Positions 15,688 to 23,943 of a DNA stretch of 64,000 bases are shown one piece after another. The stretch spans positions 30,928 through 94,927 of the forward strand of contig DAIMZI010000011.1 in the NCBI GenBank assembly GCA_036734025.1. Reading direction: 5' to 3'. Within the stretch, counting starts at the first letter, position 1. Each line of letters opens with the position of its first letter. The DNA comes from DAIMZI01 sp036734025. Lineage in GTDB: Bacteria; Pseudomonadota; Alphaproteobacteria; Rhizobiales; Rhodomicrobiaceae. The notes beneath the pieces are model-generated. The model ran no database searches. It had not been told where the DNA came from and saw nothing but the letters and a program-made list of their open reading frames with translations. The translations under genes were made by a program, and so were the position numbers.

Positions 15688-16731
15688 ATGGCACAGCACA
15701 AGACGCCGGCAAAATTCTATGCGCCCCTGGCCATTGGCGCGCCCATGCCGTTGCGGGAACCGCCCGTTCGTCTGGAGCGCATGATCCATTTCGTACCGCC
15801 GCATATCGAGAAGATCCGCGAAAAGGTGCCCCAGCTCATTGCTCAGGTTGATGTGATCCTCGGCAATCTGGAAGACGCGATCCCCGCCGATGCCAAGGAC
15901 GCCGCGCGCCGGGGCTTCATCGACATGGCGCGCGCCTGCGAGTTTGGCGCCACGGGGCTGTGGACGCGGATAAACTGCCTCAACAGCCCCTGGGTGCTCG
16001 ATGACATCACCCAGATCGTTGCCGAGGTTGGCAATCAACTTGATGTGATCATGTTGCCCAAGGTCGAGGGGCCGTGGGATATTCATTATCTGGACCAGTT
16101 GCTGGCTCAGTTGGAGGCGAAACACGCCGTCAGGCGGCCGATCATGATCCATGCGATCCTTGAAACCGCCGAGGGCGTAAACAATGTGGAAACTATTGTG
16201 GCGGCCAGCCCGCGGATGCATGGTATCAGTCTTGGCCCTGCGGACCTGGCGGCTTCGCGCGCGATGAAGACGACGAGGGTCGGAGGTGGTCATCCGTCAT
16301 ATGGTGTGCTGAGCGATCCGGGTGAGACGCGCTCCTTCCACCAGCAGGATTTGTGGCATTACACGATCGCGCGGATGGTGGATGCATGTGCTGCCCACGG
16401 CCTCAAACCATATTACGGTCCATTCGGCGATTTTTCCGACGAAGCCGGATGCGAGGCGCAGTTCCGCAATGCCTATCTGCAAGGCTGCGCAGGCGCATGG
16501 TCGTTGCACCCCAGCCAGGTGGCGATCGCCAAGCGCGTGTTCAGCCCCGAGCCGGACGAGGTAGCTTTTGCGCGGCGCATCGTTGAGGCCATGCCGGATG
16601 GCACCGGCGCCGTGATGATCGACGGCAAGATGCAGGACGACGCGACCTGGAAACAGGCGCGCGTCATTCTCGATCTGGCGCAGATGGTTGCGCAGAAGGA
16701 CGCCGATATGGCGGCTGCTTATGGAATGTGA
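15688..16731 (+). CDS. mcl: malyl-CoA / beta-methylmalyl-CoA lyase, CitE family
   Basis: A 347-residue protein. Motifs include GNLEDAIPADAKDAAR near the N-terminal third, LPKVEGPWDIHYLDQ, HAILETAEGVNNVE, GISLGPADLAASR and the C-terminal IDGKMQDDATWKQA. The long form, and these exact blocks, resemble from memory the Chloroflexus-type Mcl (about 348 residues) more than the shorter citrate lyase beta subunit. Mcl reversibly splits malyl-CoA to acetyl-CoA plus glyoxylate and beta-methylmalyl-CoA to propionyl-CoA plus glyoxylate. The open frame extends 19 codons upstream, but this ATG gives the family N-terminus. Methylmalonyl-CoA mutase at the far end of the window would use the propionyl-CoA branch. 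Confidence 0.88.
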   Translation: MAQHKTPAKFYAPLAIGAPMPLREPPVRLERMIHFVPPHIEKIREKVPQLIAQVDVILGNLEDAIPADAKDAARRGFIDMARACEFGATGLWTRINCLNSPWVLDDITQIVAEVGNQLDVIMLPKVEGPWDIHYLDQLLAQLEAKHAVRRPIMIHAILETAEGVNNVETIVAASPRMHGISLGPADLAASRAMKTTRVGGGHPSYGVLSDPGETRSFHQQDLWHYTIARMVDACAAHGLKPYYGPFGDFSDEAGCEAQFRNAYLQGCAGAWSLHPSQVAIAKRVFSPEPDEVAFARRIVEAMPDGTGAVMIDGKMQDDATWKQARVILDLAQMVAQKDADMAAAYGM

Positions 16732-16798
16732 TGATCCGTGGCGATCAGCCACGGGACCTGGGCGCGGCGCAAGCGGGACCGCCGATGAAGGATGTGCG

Positions 16799-17131
16799 AT
16801 GGAAAAAATCAGAACAGCCAAGTTTCAGCTTGGCCAGGTCGTGCGCCACCGTTTCTATCCGTTCCGTGGCGTGATCTTCGATATCGACCCTGAATTTGAC
16901 AATGATGAGGAATGGTGGCTGTCGATCCCGCCGGAAATCCGTCCGGCCAAGGATCAGCCCTATTATCATCTGCTGGCGGAAAATGCCGAGTCCGAGTATA
17001 TCGCCTATGTCTCGGAGCAGAACCTGCTGCCCGATGACAGCGGCGAGCCGGTGCGCCACCCCCAGGTGATCGAGTTCTTCGATGATCTGAAAGGCGGGAT
17101 TTATCGGCTGCGGCATACGCCGGAGCATTGA
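16799..17131 (+). CDS. hspQ: heat shock protein HspQ
   Basis: A 110-residue protein of the HspQ/YccV-like DNA-binding family. Conserved segments are AKFQLGQVVRHRFYPFRGVIFDIDPEF, the EEWW motif, QPYYHLL and the late YVSEQNLLPD. In enterobacteria HspQ is a heat-inducible specificity-enhancing factor for Lon protease. An AAGGA-like ribosome site supports the ATG at 16799 over upstream in-frame starts. It lies 67 bp after mcl and 25 bp before the DUF2237 gene, probably one transcript. Confidence 0.92.
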   Translation: MEKIRTAKFQLGQVVRHRFYPFRGVIFDIDPEFDNDEEWWLSIPPEIRPAKDQPYYHLLAENAESEYIAYVSEQNLLPDDSGEPVRHPQVIEFFDDLKGGIYRLRHTPEH

Positions 17132-17156
17132 TGAGCGATAGTGGCGCGAGGCACGC

Positions 17157-17549
17157 ATGAGCGAGGACACCACCAGCGCGGATCTGCAGCGCAACGTGTT
17201 CGGAGAGCCGATCGCGGGCTGCTCCGACTCTCCCCTGACTGGTTTTTACCGCAATGGCTGCTGCGATACAGGTCCGGAGGATGTCGGTTCGCACACGGTC
17301 TGCGCCATCATGACGGATGAATTCCTCGCCTTCTCGAAGGCGCGTGGCAATGATCTGTCCACCCCGATACCGGCTTATGGCTTTCCAGGACTGAAGGAGG
17401 GTGATCGCTGGTGCTTGTGTGCGGCGCGCTGGCGTGAGGCTTTCCAGGCTGATGCCGCGCCGCGTGTTGTTCTGTCAGCCACAAACGAACTGGCGCTTGA
17501 AATCGTCTCGCTCGATGATCTCAAGCGCCATGCGATCGATTTGAGTTGA
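17157..17549 (+). CDS. DUF2237 family protein
   Basis: A 130-residue protein with the DUF2237 signature: RNVFGEPIAGCS, LTGFYRNGCCDTGPEDVGSHTVCA, FLAFSKARGNDLSTP and GDRWCLCAARW. The many conserved cysteines and a Gly-Asp core suggest a metal- or thiol-related fold, but no function is established to my knowledge. Predicted cytoplasmic. It is convergent with the TPR-methyltransferase gene, whose stop lies 9 bp away. Confidence 0.9.
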   Translation: MSEDTTSADLQRNVFGEPIAGCSDSPLTGFYRNGCCDTGPEDVGSHTVCAIMTDEFLAFSKARGNDLSTPIPAYGFPGLKEGDRWCLCAARWREAFQADAAPRVVLSATNELALEIVSLDDLKRHAIDLS

Positions 17550-17557
17550 GCGCCCGC

Positions 17558-19357
17558 TCATTCCTCGCTGCGCGCGCACCAGAAGTGATACATGCCCTCA
17601 AAAGTGCGCGGATTGTCGCGCTCGAACTGTGCCCACTCGGTCAGCCGGCCGGGCCACGATGTGCCTGAAAATCTTTCCGCAAAGCTGCGCCATACCGGTG
17701 CGGGCAGCACGAAGCCGGCGAATGTCAGCCCGTTATCGTCCAGAAATGACTGGATGTCTTCAAGACGCACCGACGTCTCCTGTTCGTGCAGCACCAGGTC
17801 GCGGAATTCGCTCAGCGTGTAGAAATCATGCGATTTCAGCAAATTCTCGTGGCCGCCTTCGTTCATCAGCACAGCGCGAAAGGCGCGGGCTTCATCGTCC
17901 GTGCCGCCGGGACCGGGACAGGCCGGATGGGCGCGCAGGTTCGCCAGGTCTTCACGCGCGCTGGCGCTGTACAGGCCGACCATCATCAGACCGTGCGGAC
18001 GCAGAAGCGACAGCAGCTTGCGCCAGCCCGCCATCGGATCGGCCATGTGATGCAGCACGCCGACGGCCTCGATGATGTCATAGCGCGGCCCGTCTTCCAG
18101 CCCGAGAATATCGGCTTCAGCAAAGCTGATATTGGCCACGCCCAGCCGCTTCGCCATGAGCGCGCCATAGGCAAGGCTTGCCCGGCTCAAGTCGATGGCA
18201 TCAACCCGCGCGCCCGGCCCATAGCTCAGCGCCGAGGCGATGGCGTGCTGGCCCGTGCCGGCCCCGGCGATCAGAACGTCAGGACCCGAAGCACCTGGCG
18301 CATCGCCCAGGAAGCTGAGCCGCTCGGTGCTGAAATAGCGCGACAGAGTGGTCTTGCCTGCGCCAGCGCTCGGCGCGTGCAGGCTATGCCAGCGAGGGTA
18401 GGGACTTGCCTCATACTGCGCGGCGACGCGGCGCGAGACCGCATCGACCGGCCTTCCCAGCGTCTTGATCTGTTCACCAAACCTTGCGCGCTCAGCCTCT
18501 TCTTCAAGCATCAGCGCCAGCATCTCACCAAGCATCTTCGGCCGGATGGCGGCGCAATCGGCTTGGCTTATCGGTTGCATAGCGAGTTCGCGCAAGGGGC
18601 GATAGAGCAGCAGCAGCAGCAGATCGCGGCCCGCTTCGGGATCGCCACCCTTGAGCGCATCCCGGTCGATGTGCAATTCCGCGAGACGCTCCTGCTCGTC
18701 TGCGCCGACAGCAAAGACATGTTCGTTGAGCACGCACTGGCGCACCAGCGCACAGGCAAACGCGAACAGGTCCCGGTCGGCGAAGCGCTCGGCTTCGACA
18801 TCCAGCAACAGCGCGCGGCGCAGCGCGGCAAGCAGGGTCTCGATTGCGGGATCCTTGTTCGCCCCGCTCGCCAGAGCTGCATGCAGCAGCGGTTCCTTGA
18901 GCAACTCGCTGGTGCGCTTCGCGATCATCCGCGAGGCATCGCCGTCCTCGATCTCGCCGAGCCCGCGGGCATCGCGCAAATGGGCAAAAGCAATCTCGGC
19001 CAGCCGCTGGCCATCGACCGTTGGCACGCCAAGCGCCGCCTTCAGACCATAGGCATCGAGATGGCTGTGATCGCTGAGGGCGAACTGGCGAGCCAGGCGC
19101 GACAAGGCGCGCGCCGCGTCGTGCCGGTCGGGGTCGAGCCGGAGGGCACGCGTGAGACTGGTCATCGCATCGTCAATGTAGCCGATGCGCTCATCGGTGC
19201 GCGCCAGGCTGACGAGGGCGCCGGCATTACGCGGGTCGGTGCGGTGCGCCTTTTCAAAGAACTGGCGCGCGCGCATGAAACGACCTGCCTGAAACTCCCG
19301 CGCGCCAAGAGCCATCCAGTCCGATCTGCGCGCCGGCCGTCTATTGAGCCGTACCAT
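17558..19357 (-). CDS. TPR-repeat SAM-dependent methyltransferase
   Basis: A 599-residue protein. Residues 10-100 form tetratricopeptide repeats (ARQFFEKAHRTDPRNAGALVSLA and DDAMTSLTRALRLDPDRHDA). A helical middle follows, then a class I methyltransferase with motif I VLIAGAGTGQHAIA near residue 367, the acidic VDAIDLS loop and the post-motif EAVGVLHHMADP. The fusion resembles tetratricopeptide methyltransferases thought to act on proteins or other large substrates, but the target is unknown. The ATG chosen is 10 bp after leuD; an upstream start would lie inside leuD. Confidence 0.85.
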   Translation of the reverse strand: MVRLNRRPARRSDWMALGAREFQAGRFMRARQFFEKAHRTDPRNAGALVSLARTDERIGYIDDAMTSLTRALRLDPDRHDAARALSRLARQFALSDHSHLDAYGLKAALGVPTVDGQRLAEIAFAHLRDARGLGEIEDGDASRMIAKRTSELLKEPLLHAALASGANKDPAIETLLAALRRALLLDVEAERFADRDLFAFACALVRQCVLNEHVFAVGADEQERLAELHIDRDALKGGDPEAGRDLLLLLLYRPLRELAMQPISQADCAAIRPKMLGEMLALMLEEEAERARFGEQIKTLGRPVDAVSRRVAAQYEASPYPRWHSLHAPSAGAGKTTLSRYFSTERLSFLGDAPGASGPDVLIAGAGTGQHAIASALSYGPGARVDAIDLSRASLAYGALMAKRLGVANISFAEADILGLEDGPRYDIIEAVGVLHHMADPMAGWRKLLSLLRPHGLMMVGLYSASAREDLANLRAHPACPGPGGTDDEARAFRAVLMNEGGHENLLKSHDFYTLSEFRDLVLHEQETSVRLEDIQSFLDDNGLTFAGFVLPAPVWRSFAERFSGTSWPGRLTEWAQFERDNPRTFEGMYHFWCARSEE

Positions 19358-19367
19358 CAATGCCCCG

Positions 19368-19973
19368 CTAGAGCCATGGCCGCGACAGGCTGGTGGTCTC
19401 CTCATAAGCGGCGATGGCGTCCTGTCTGGCGAGCGTAAGGCCGATATCGTCGAGACCTTCCAGCAGGCAGGTCTTGCGGAACGGGTCAATGTCGAAGCGG
19501 ATTTCGCCGCCGTCCGGGCCGGTGATGCGCTGTTGTTCCAGATCGACCGTTATCGTGGCGTTCGCGCCGCGCGCCGCATCATCAAGCAGCTTGTCGATCT
19601 CGGCTTGCGGCAGGCGGATGGGCAGAATGCCGTTCTTGAAACAGTTGTTATAGAAGATGTCGGCGAAATCTGGCGCTATGACGCAGCGGATGCCGAAGTC
19701 GAGCAGTGCCCAGGGCGCATGTTCCCGGCTGGAGCCGCAGCCGAAATTGTCGCCAGTTATCAGGATGCGCGCCGTGCGATAGGCCGGCTTGTTAAGCACG
19801 AAATCGGGATTTTCCTTACCCTGTTCGTCAAAGCGCAGTTCATGGAACAGGTTGGCGCCTAGCCCGGTCCGCTTGATGGTTTTCAGGAATTGCTTGGGAA
19901 TGATCATATCGGTGTCGATATTCATCATCGGCAACGGCGCGGCGACGCCGGTCAGGGTTGTGAATTTTTCCAT
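19368..19973 (-). CDS. leuD: 3-isopropylmalate dehydratase small subunit LeuD
   Basis: A 201-residue small subunit of isopropylmalate isomerase in leucine biosynthesis. The swivel-domain signatures are present: NIDTDMIIPKQFLKTI, the GDNFGCGSSREHAPWAL motif that contacts substrate, and the FYNNCFKNGILPI segment. It needs LeuC, which carries the iron-sulfur cluster and is not in this window. An AT-rich region of about 130 bases upstream may hold its promoter; no clear boxes were assigned. Confidence 0.95.
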   Translation of the reverse strand: MEKFTTLTGVAAPLPMMNIDTDMIIPKQFLKTIKRTGLGANLFHELRFDEQGKENPDFVLNKPAYRTARILITGDNFGCGSSREHAPWALLDFGIRCVIAPDFADIFYNNCFKNGILPIRLPQAEIDKLLDDAARGANATITVDLEQQRITGPDGGEIRFDIDPFRKTCLLEGLDDIGLTLARQDAIAAYEETTSLSRPWL

Positions 19974-20106
19974 GATCTCGAATTTGTTAATGGTTTCTGT
20001 TCAATCTGACACAAGTAATGATATTACCATGACGTTCTAATAATGACATTTTGGCAAGATTATGCGTTGCGCCAAGCCCTGGCGGCGCGGCTTCAGCCCG
20101 GTGAGC

Positions 20107-20715
20107 CTAGTGGCGCAGGGCCGCCGCCGTGGTCATGGCAAAACATTGCCGCATGTGCGCGCACCGCGCCGGGCCGGGCGGATGCCGCTCACTCCCGGTC
20201 GTCGGAGTGATGAAATCACAGATCTCGTCCATGGCGCCAGCATCGAGCCAGCCCTCGTCGAGCCCGGCGCGCACAGCATAGCAGTCTGCCGCAAATTCGT
20301 CGCGCCCGATGAACTGATGGCCGCATTCATGCGCGAAGGCGTAGCGGCGCAGGACCGGCGACATCGTCTTGAACCGCTCCGGGTGCAGCAGGATGAGACC
20401 GAAATAGGCCGCGCCAAAATCGTCGATGCGTGTGCTCAGCACAGTCGGGACATGGCCGCAGGCATAGCTCTGGCCGTCAATGCGCAACTCGCCTGCCGGG
20501 ACGAGCGTAGCCCCTTGCTTGGCATGCGCCAGATATTCGGCGCCCGTCGGATCGGCATGAAGGAAACGCAGGGCCTGCGCGCTCAGCGCAGCGAGCCCCA
20601 TGACGAGCGCGCCGGTCAGGCTGGCAAGGACGAGCCGTTGCAGGGCGGGCAGGACGTCGGTGTAGCGTGCGCTTGCCGCCGGGCCGGCCCCGTTCTCCTG
20701 CACAGGCGCGCTCAT
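20107..20715 (-). CDS. membrane protein with an HExGH metallopeptidase-like motif
   Basis: A 202-residue protein with one hydrophobic segment near residues 28-48. Further on is HECGHQFIGRDEFAADCYAVR: an HExxH zinc motif followed by an Asp/Glu-rich helix, the arrangement used by several zinc proteases for the third ligand. Five cysteines could form disulfides if the domain is periplasmic. No named family is recognised. Its ATG overlaps the channel stop (ATGA), so it is co-translated with the MscS-type channel. Proteolytic activity is inferred from the motif only. Confidence 0.65.
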   Translation of the reverse strand: MSAPVQENGAGPAASARYTDVLPALQRLVLASLTGALVMGLAALSAQALRFLHADPTGAEYLAHAKQGATLVPAGELRIDGQSYACGHVPTVLSTRIDDFGAAYFGLILLHPERFKTMSPVLRRYAFAHECGHQFIGRDEFAADCYAVRAGLDEGWLDAGAMDEICDFITPTTGSERHPPGPARCAHMRQCFAMTTAAALRH

Positions 20716-23156
20716 TTCTGTGTTCCATCATCAGAAGACGTTGGCGTGATATCGTGCTGGCGCGCTTCTTGTTCGGCGCGCAGCCGTTCCATCTGCCGCG
20801 CCAGCGCCTGCTTCAGCCCGTCGAGATCGCGCAGGTGCACATCGCGCTGCGGGAAGGGGATCTCGATACCCTGTTCGCGGAAGGCCTTGAGAATGGCGAT
20901 TCGCAGCGCCGTCCTGACCGACAAGGACTGGGTGATGTTCAGCACATAGGCGTAGAGCTGAAAATTGAGCGAGCTGTCGGCGAAATCCTCGAAATAGACG
21001 AAGGGTTCGGGAAATGTCAGGACCTGCGGATGCTGGCGCGCGACATCCAGCAGGGTCTGCTTCACCTGTTCGGGATCACTGTCATAGGACACGCCTACGG
21101 GGATGATGACGCGGCCGGTATTGTTGTGCAACGTCCAGTTCTTCACCTTTTCCGAGATCAGCAGCGAATTGGGGACGATGACATTCGATCGGTCGAAGGT
21201 CTCGATCTCCGTCGCGCGCACGCTGATCTTGCGCACGAAGCCCTGTTCCTCGCCGACGATGATCCAGTCGCCCACCTTGATGGGGCGTTCGGCCAGCAGG
21301 ATTAGGCCCGAGACGAAATTGTTGACGATGCTTTGCAGCCCGAAGCCAATGCCGACCGACAGCGCACCGGCGACGATGGCGATGTTGGAGAAATCGACGC
21401 CGGCATACGAGACCGCTATCAGCCCGGCAACGATGAAGCCCGTATAGCCGAGGCCGGTACGGATGGAATCTCGCACCCCGCTCGACAGGCCCGAAGGCTG
21501 TAGAACCTGGCTGTCGAGCCAGGATTGCAAAACTCGCGCAACGATGTAGACCGTGATGAAGACCAGCAGCGCGCCGAGAATGGTGACCAGGGAGATGTTG
21601 ACGCTGCCGATCTGGAAGCCGAAGAACGCCTTGGACGCCCATTCTGTAAGGTCCTGGCGGTCAAAGCCCCATTGCAGCAGGATCAGCGGGAAGGCGATGA
21701 GGAATATGCTTGCCTTGAGGATCAGAGTGGCGATCAGCGCGACCTGCTCGCGGCGCGATCCGTTGGCCTGAAACATCCGCCAGCCTTGCAGCAGCCCTTG
21801 CGGATCGCGCAGCCGGTCGCCCAGCGCGTTTACCCATACGAGCAGCAGAAAGGTAACGATGAGTATGGTTCCGGTAACGAGCACCTGGGCTGCCAGGAAG
21901 CGGGCAAAGGCGACATAGCCGATGATCACGGCGACGAAAATCGTCAGCGCGATCGCATAGATGAGCATGCGTACCACGCCCAGCCATCGCAATTCGTGAG
22001 GGTTCTCGCCGTCCTTGTCCGCGCCCAGCACGTTGAAGATGGCGACGAGCAGACCAGCAAAGACGATGCTCAGCACCGAGGTTTGCGCGATCGTCACCGG
22101 CAGCGGCGTGTAGAGGACTTCATTGAGCCTTCCGAGCACCAGATCGATGCCATAGACAAGCGCGATGAGGATCATGAGTGCATTGACCCGCCTGGCGACG
22201 CGATCCGACACGGGAAAGATGCGCCAGATCGGACGGTGCGGGGCCAGTATTGTCGTGCTGACAGCGCTGACCGCGCTCAGCACGATCAGGACGAGAGCGA
22301 GCGACCAGGCGAGCATGCCGATACGGTCGGGCAGCAGGCCCGAGGACCAGAGCGCGAAATAAAGCCCACTGACCCACGCGAAAGTCGGCACTACGCGCAT
22401 CAGGATGACCCATGCACCCGATGCGGCGCGCTGCCAGAATTCCGGCGGTTCTTCGCGGTCCCAGCGGCGGAAATGGCGCACGCCGGCCCAGCCGGCGAAG
22501 TAGAGCGCCAGCGCACTCAGACCGGCGCAGAGCAAGATCAGCCACAGGGCGGAACTGACCTCGATGTTGCTCCACCACTCATTGAGCATCAGCGACAGGC
22601 GCAACCGACCGATCTGGGTATCCGCGATGGCTTCGCGCCACAGCGACAGCGACAGCGGCGTCTGGCTGCGCTCCAACAGGCCCTGGGTGAACAGGGCGCG
22701 GCGCCGGCTCTGCAAGCGCTCCAGTAGCTGGGAGGCCCGCAGACCAAGCGCCTGAGCGGCGCGGATGGTTGCATCCAGCTTGTTGCCCCGCTGTGTGAGC
22801 GAGGCGCGTTCGGCCGCAATCGTTGCGGGTTCGGGCGGCTCACCTTCGGCCGGCGGTGCGCCCAGGCGACTGATCTGGGCATTCAGGGCTTCAAGTCGGG
22901 GGCGCAGTTCCGTGATGAGCGCATTGAGCCGGGTCTGGTTGGCGTCGAGTTCCTGGCGAAGCCGGTCCAGCGTGGCCGGCAACACGTCTTCGCGGACGAT
23001 GACGCTCTCGATACGGTCCAGATCGCCGATGATCGCGGCGACCGTCTCCTCGATCGCCTCATTGCTGAGCGGCTCCTGTGCCTGCGCGCGCGGCAAGCTG
23101 ACGGTGAGGGTCAGGCCGAGCAGACAGATCAACGAAAAGCGCAGGCAAAAGCTCAT
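20712..23156 (-). CDS. large mechanosensitive channel, DUF3772/MscS family
   Basis: An 814-residue membrane protein. A signal peptide ends near AQAQ (residue 27), then a periplasmic coiled region and a DUF3772-like segment (RALFTQGLLERSQTPLSLSLW). About ten membrane helices follow. The MscS core is near residues 590-760, with the glycine/alanine-rich pore helix GALSVGIGFGLQSIVNNFVSG and the beta domain GDWIIVGEEQGFV. Such long MscS/MscK relatives release solutes in osmotic downshift. The start is set by an AAGGTGG ribosome site; an open frame extends 37 codons upstream. It ends with an acidic cytoplasmic tail and overlaps the metallopeptidase-like gene. Confidence 0.9.
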   Translation of the reverse strand: MSFCLRFSLICLLGLTLTVSLPRAQAQEPLSNEAIEETVAAIIGDLDRIESVIVREDVLPATLDRLRQELDANQTRLNALITELRPRLEALNAQISRLGAPPAEGEPPEPATIAAERASLTQRGNKLDATIRAAQALGLRASQLLERLQSRRRALFTQGLLERSQTPLSLSLWREAIADTQIGRLRLSLMLNEWWSNIEVSSALWLILLCAGLSALALYFAGWAGVRHFRRWDREEPPEFWQRAASGAWVILMRVVPTFAWVSGLYFALWSSGLLPDRIGMLAWSLALVLIVLSAVSAVSTTILAPHRPIWRIFPVSDRVARRVNALMILIALVYGIDLVLGRLNEVLYTPLPVTIAQTSVLSIVFAGLLVAIFNVLGADKDGENPHELRWLGVVRMLIYAIALTIFVAVIIGYVAFARFLAAQVLVTGTILIVTFLLLVWVNALGDRLRDPQGLLQGWRMFQANGSRREQVALIATLILKASIFLIAFPLILLQWGFDRQDLTEWASKAFFGFQIGSVNISLVTILGALLVFITVYIVARVLQSWLDSQVLQPSGLSSGVRDSIRTGLGYTGFIVAGLIAVSYAGVDFSNIAIVAGALSVGIGFGLQSIVNNFVSGLILLAERPIKVGDWIIVGEEQGFVRKISVRATEIETFDRSNVIVPNSLLISEKVKNWTLHNNTGRVIIPVGVSYDSDPEQVKQTLLDVARQHPQVLTFPEPFVYFEDFADSSLNFQLYAYVLNITQSLSVRTALRIAILKAFREQGIEIPFPQRDVHLRDLDGLKQALARQMERLRAEQEARQHDITPTSSDDGTQK

Positions 23157-23263
23157 GGTCCACCTTGACAGGAATGCGCGAAATTCATCACCGCAACATA
23201 TGTGGCCGGCATCGGCCGATCGGAACCCGACGTCGGCTTCAGACAGGTCACGATCGCTCAAGC

Positions 23264-23650
23264 TCATGAATGTTGCGTTTGTGCTGTGTCATGATCGCCG
23301 GCGATCTGGATGCGCTCGTCGCTGCCCGGTGCGCCGTTCAGCGGGTGCTCACGCAGGCTTGGCTGATCCCGGTACCGGCCGATGCCGCTTTCGACAACAA
23401 GGTCGATGGGGCCGCCCGTCATGACCAGGTGTTCCACACCGTCGCGGCGAATCAGCACCAGCCGGCGGCGCCCGTCGATCGCCGTCTGCTCGATAATCCC
23501 CAGGCGTTTATCGCGCCCGGAGAAGAACGGCACGTTCGTCATGGACGTGACCATGCGGAACATCCAGAGGCCGATAGCGAGCAGCAGGGCCAGACTGATT
23601 ATGACGACGCCATACCAGGCAACGTCGATAAGTCCTTGATCGATTTGCAT
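23264..23650 (-). CDS. FliO-like flagellar biosynthesis protein
   Basis: A 128-residue protein with a single membrane segment near residues 11-32, then a cytoplasmic domain with LGIIEQTAIDGRRRLVLIRRDGVEHLVMTGG, the FliO/MopB-family core, ending in a polar tail. FliO helps assemble the FliP core of the flagellar export gate. No other flagellar gene is in the window. It is transcribed away from cckA, and a CtrA box lies between the two; CtrA control is typical of flagellar genes in this class. An upstream in-frame start exists, but this ATG gives the normal N-terminus. Confidence 0.75.
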   Translation of the reverse strand: MQIDQGLIDVAWYGVVIISLALLLAIGLWMFRMVTSMTNVPFFSGRDKRLGIIEQTAIDGRRRLVLIRRDGVEHLVMTGGPIDLVVESGIGRYRDQPSLREHPLNGAPGSDERIQIAGDHDTAQTQHS

Positions 23651-23789
23651 GGATTGGTCTCCGGGTGCTGATAATCCATATGTTGACACGGCGCATTCCG
23701 GCGCTGGTGGTCCATGGCGGGCCAAGCGGCACACAGGCCGACACCATCGCCCGACGAGGAGAACATGCTCACGCCCCTATACCGCCTCA

Positions 23790-23805
23790 TTAACTCCTTT
23801 TTAAC
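23790..23805. promoter_or_regulatory. CtrA-binding box
   Basis: TTAA at 23790-23793, seven bases, TTAA at 23801-23804 followed by C: an exact match to the CtrA consensus TTAA-N7-TTAAC. It lies between the divergent fliO-like gene (start 140 bp away) and cckA (139 bp away). Another TTAAC half-site is at 23821-23825, and a GANTC site, the CcrM target, is at 23869-23873. CtrA, activated through the CckA phosphorelay, could control either gene. Confidence 0.7.
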
Positions 23806-23943
23806 CCCCATACCCTTTTTTTAACGACCATGTCGGCAAAATTTGCCGGGCAGTGTGCGGGGATCGTCGATTCCCATGTTCAAAACTTCATCAGCCCTCT
23901 GGCGAATTGGCCGGCGCGGGCGGGAATCGTTTAGGTTGCAGAC

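Noticed and set aside
17786..19438. 550-codon plus-strand frame opposite the TPR-methyltransferase
   Set aside because: Low-complexity translation with no domain; the minus-strand gene has clear TPR and SAM motifs.
21525..22727. 400-codon plus-strand frame opposite the MscS-type channel
   Set aside because: Charged, repetitive antisense product; the channel on the other strand is complete.
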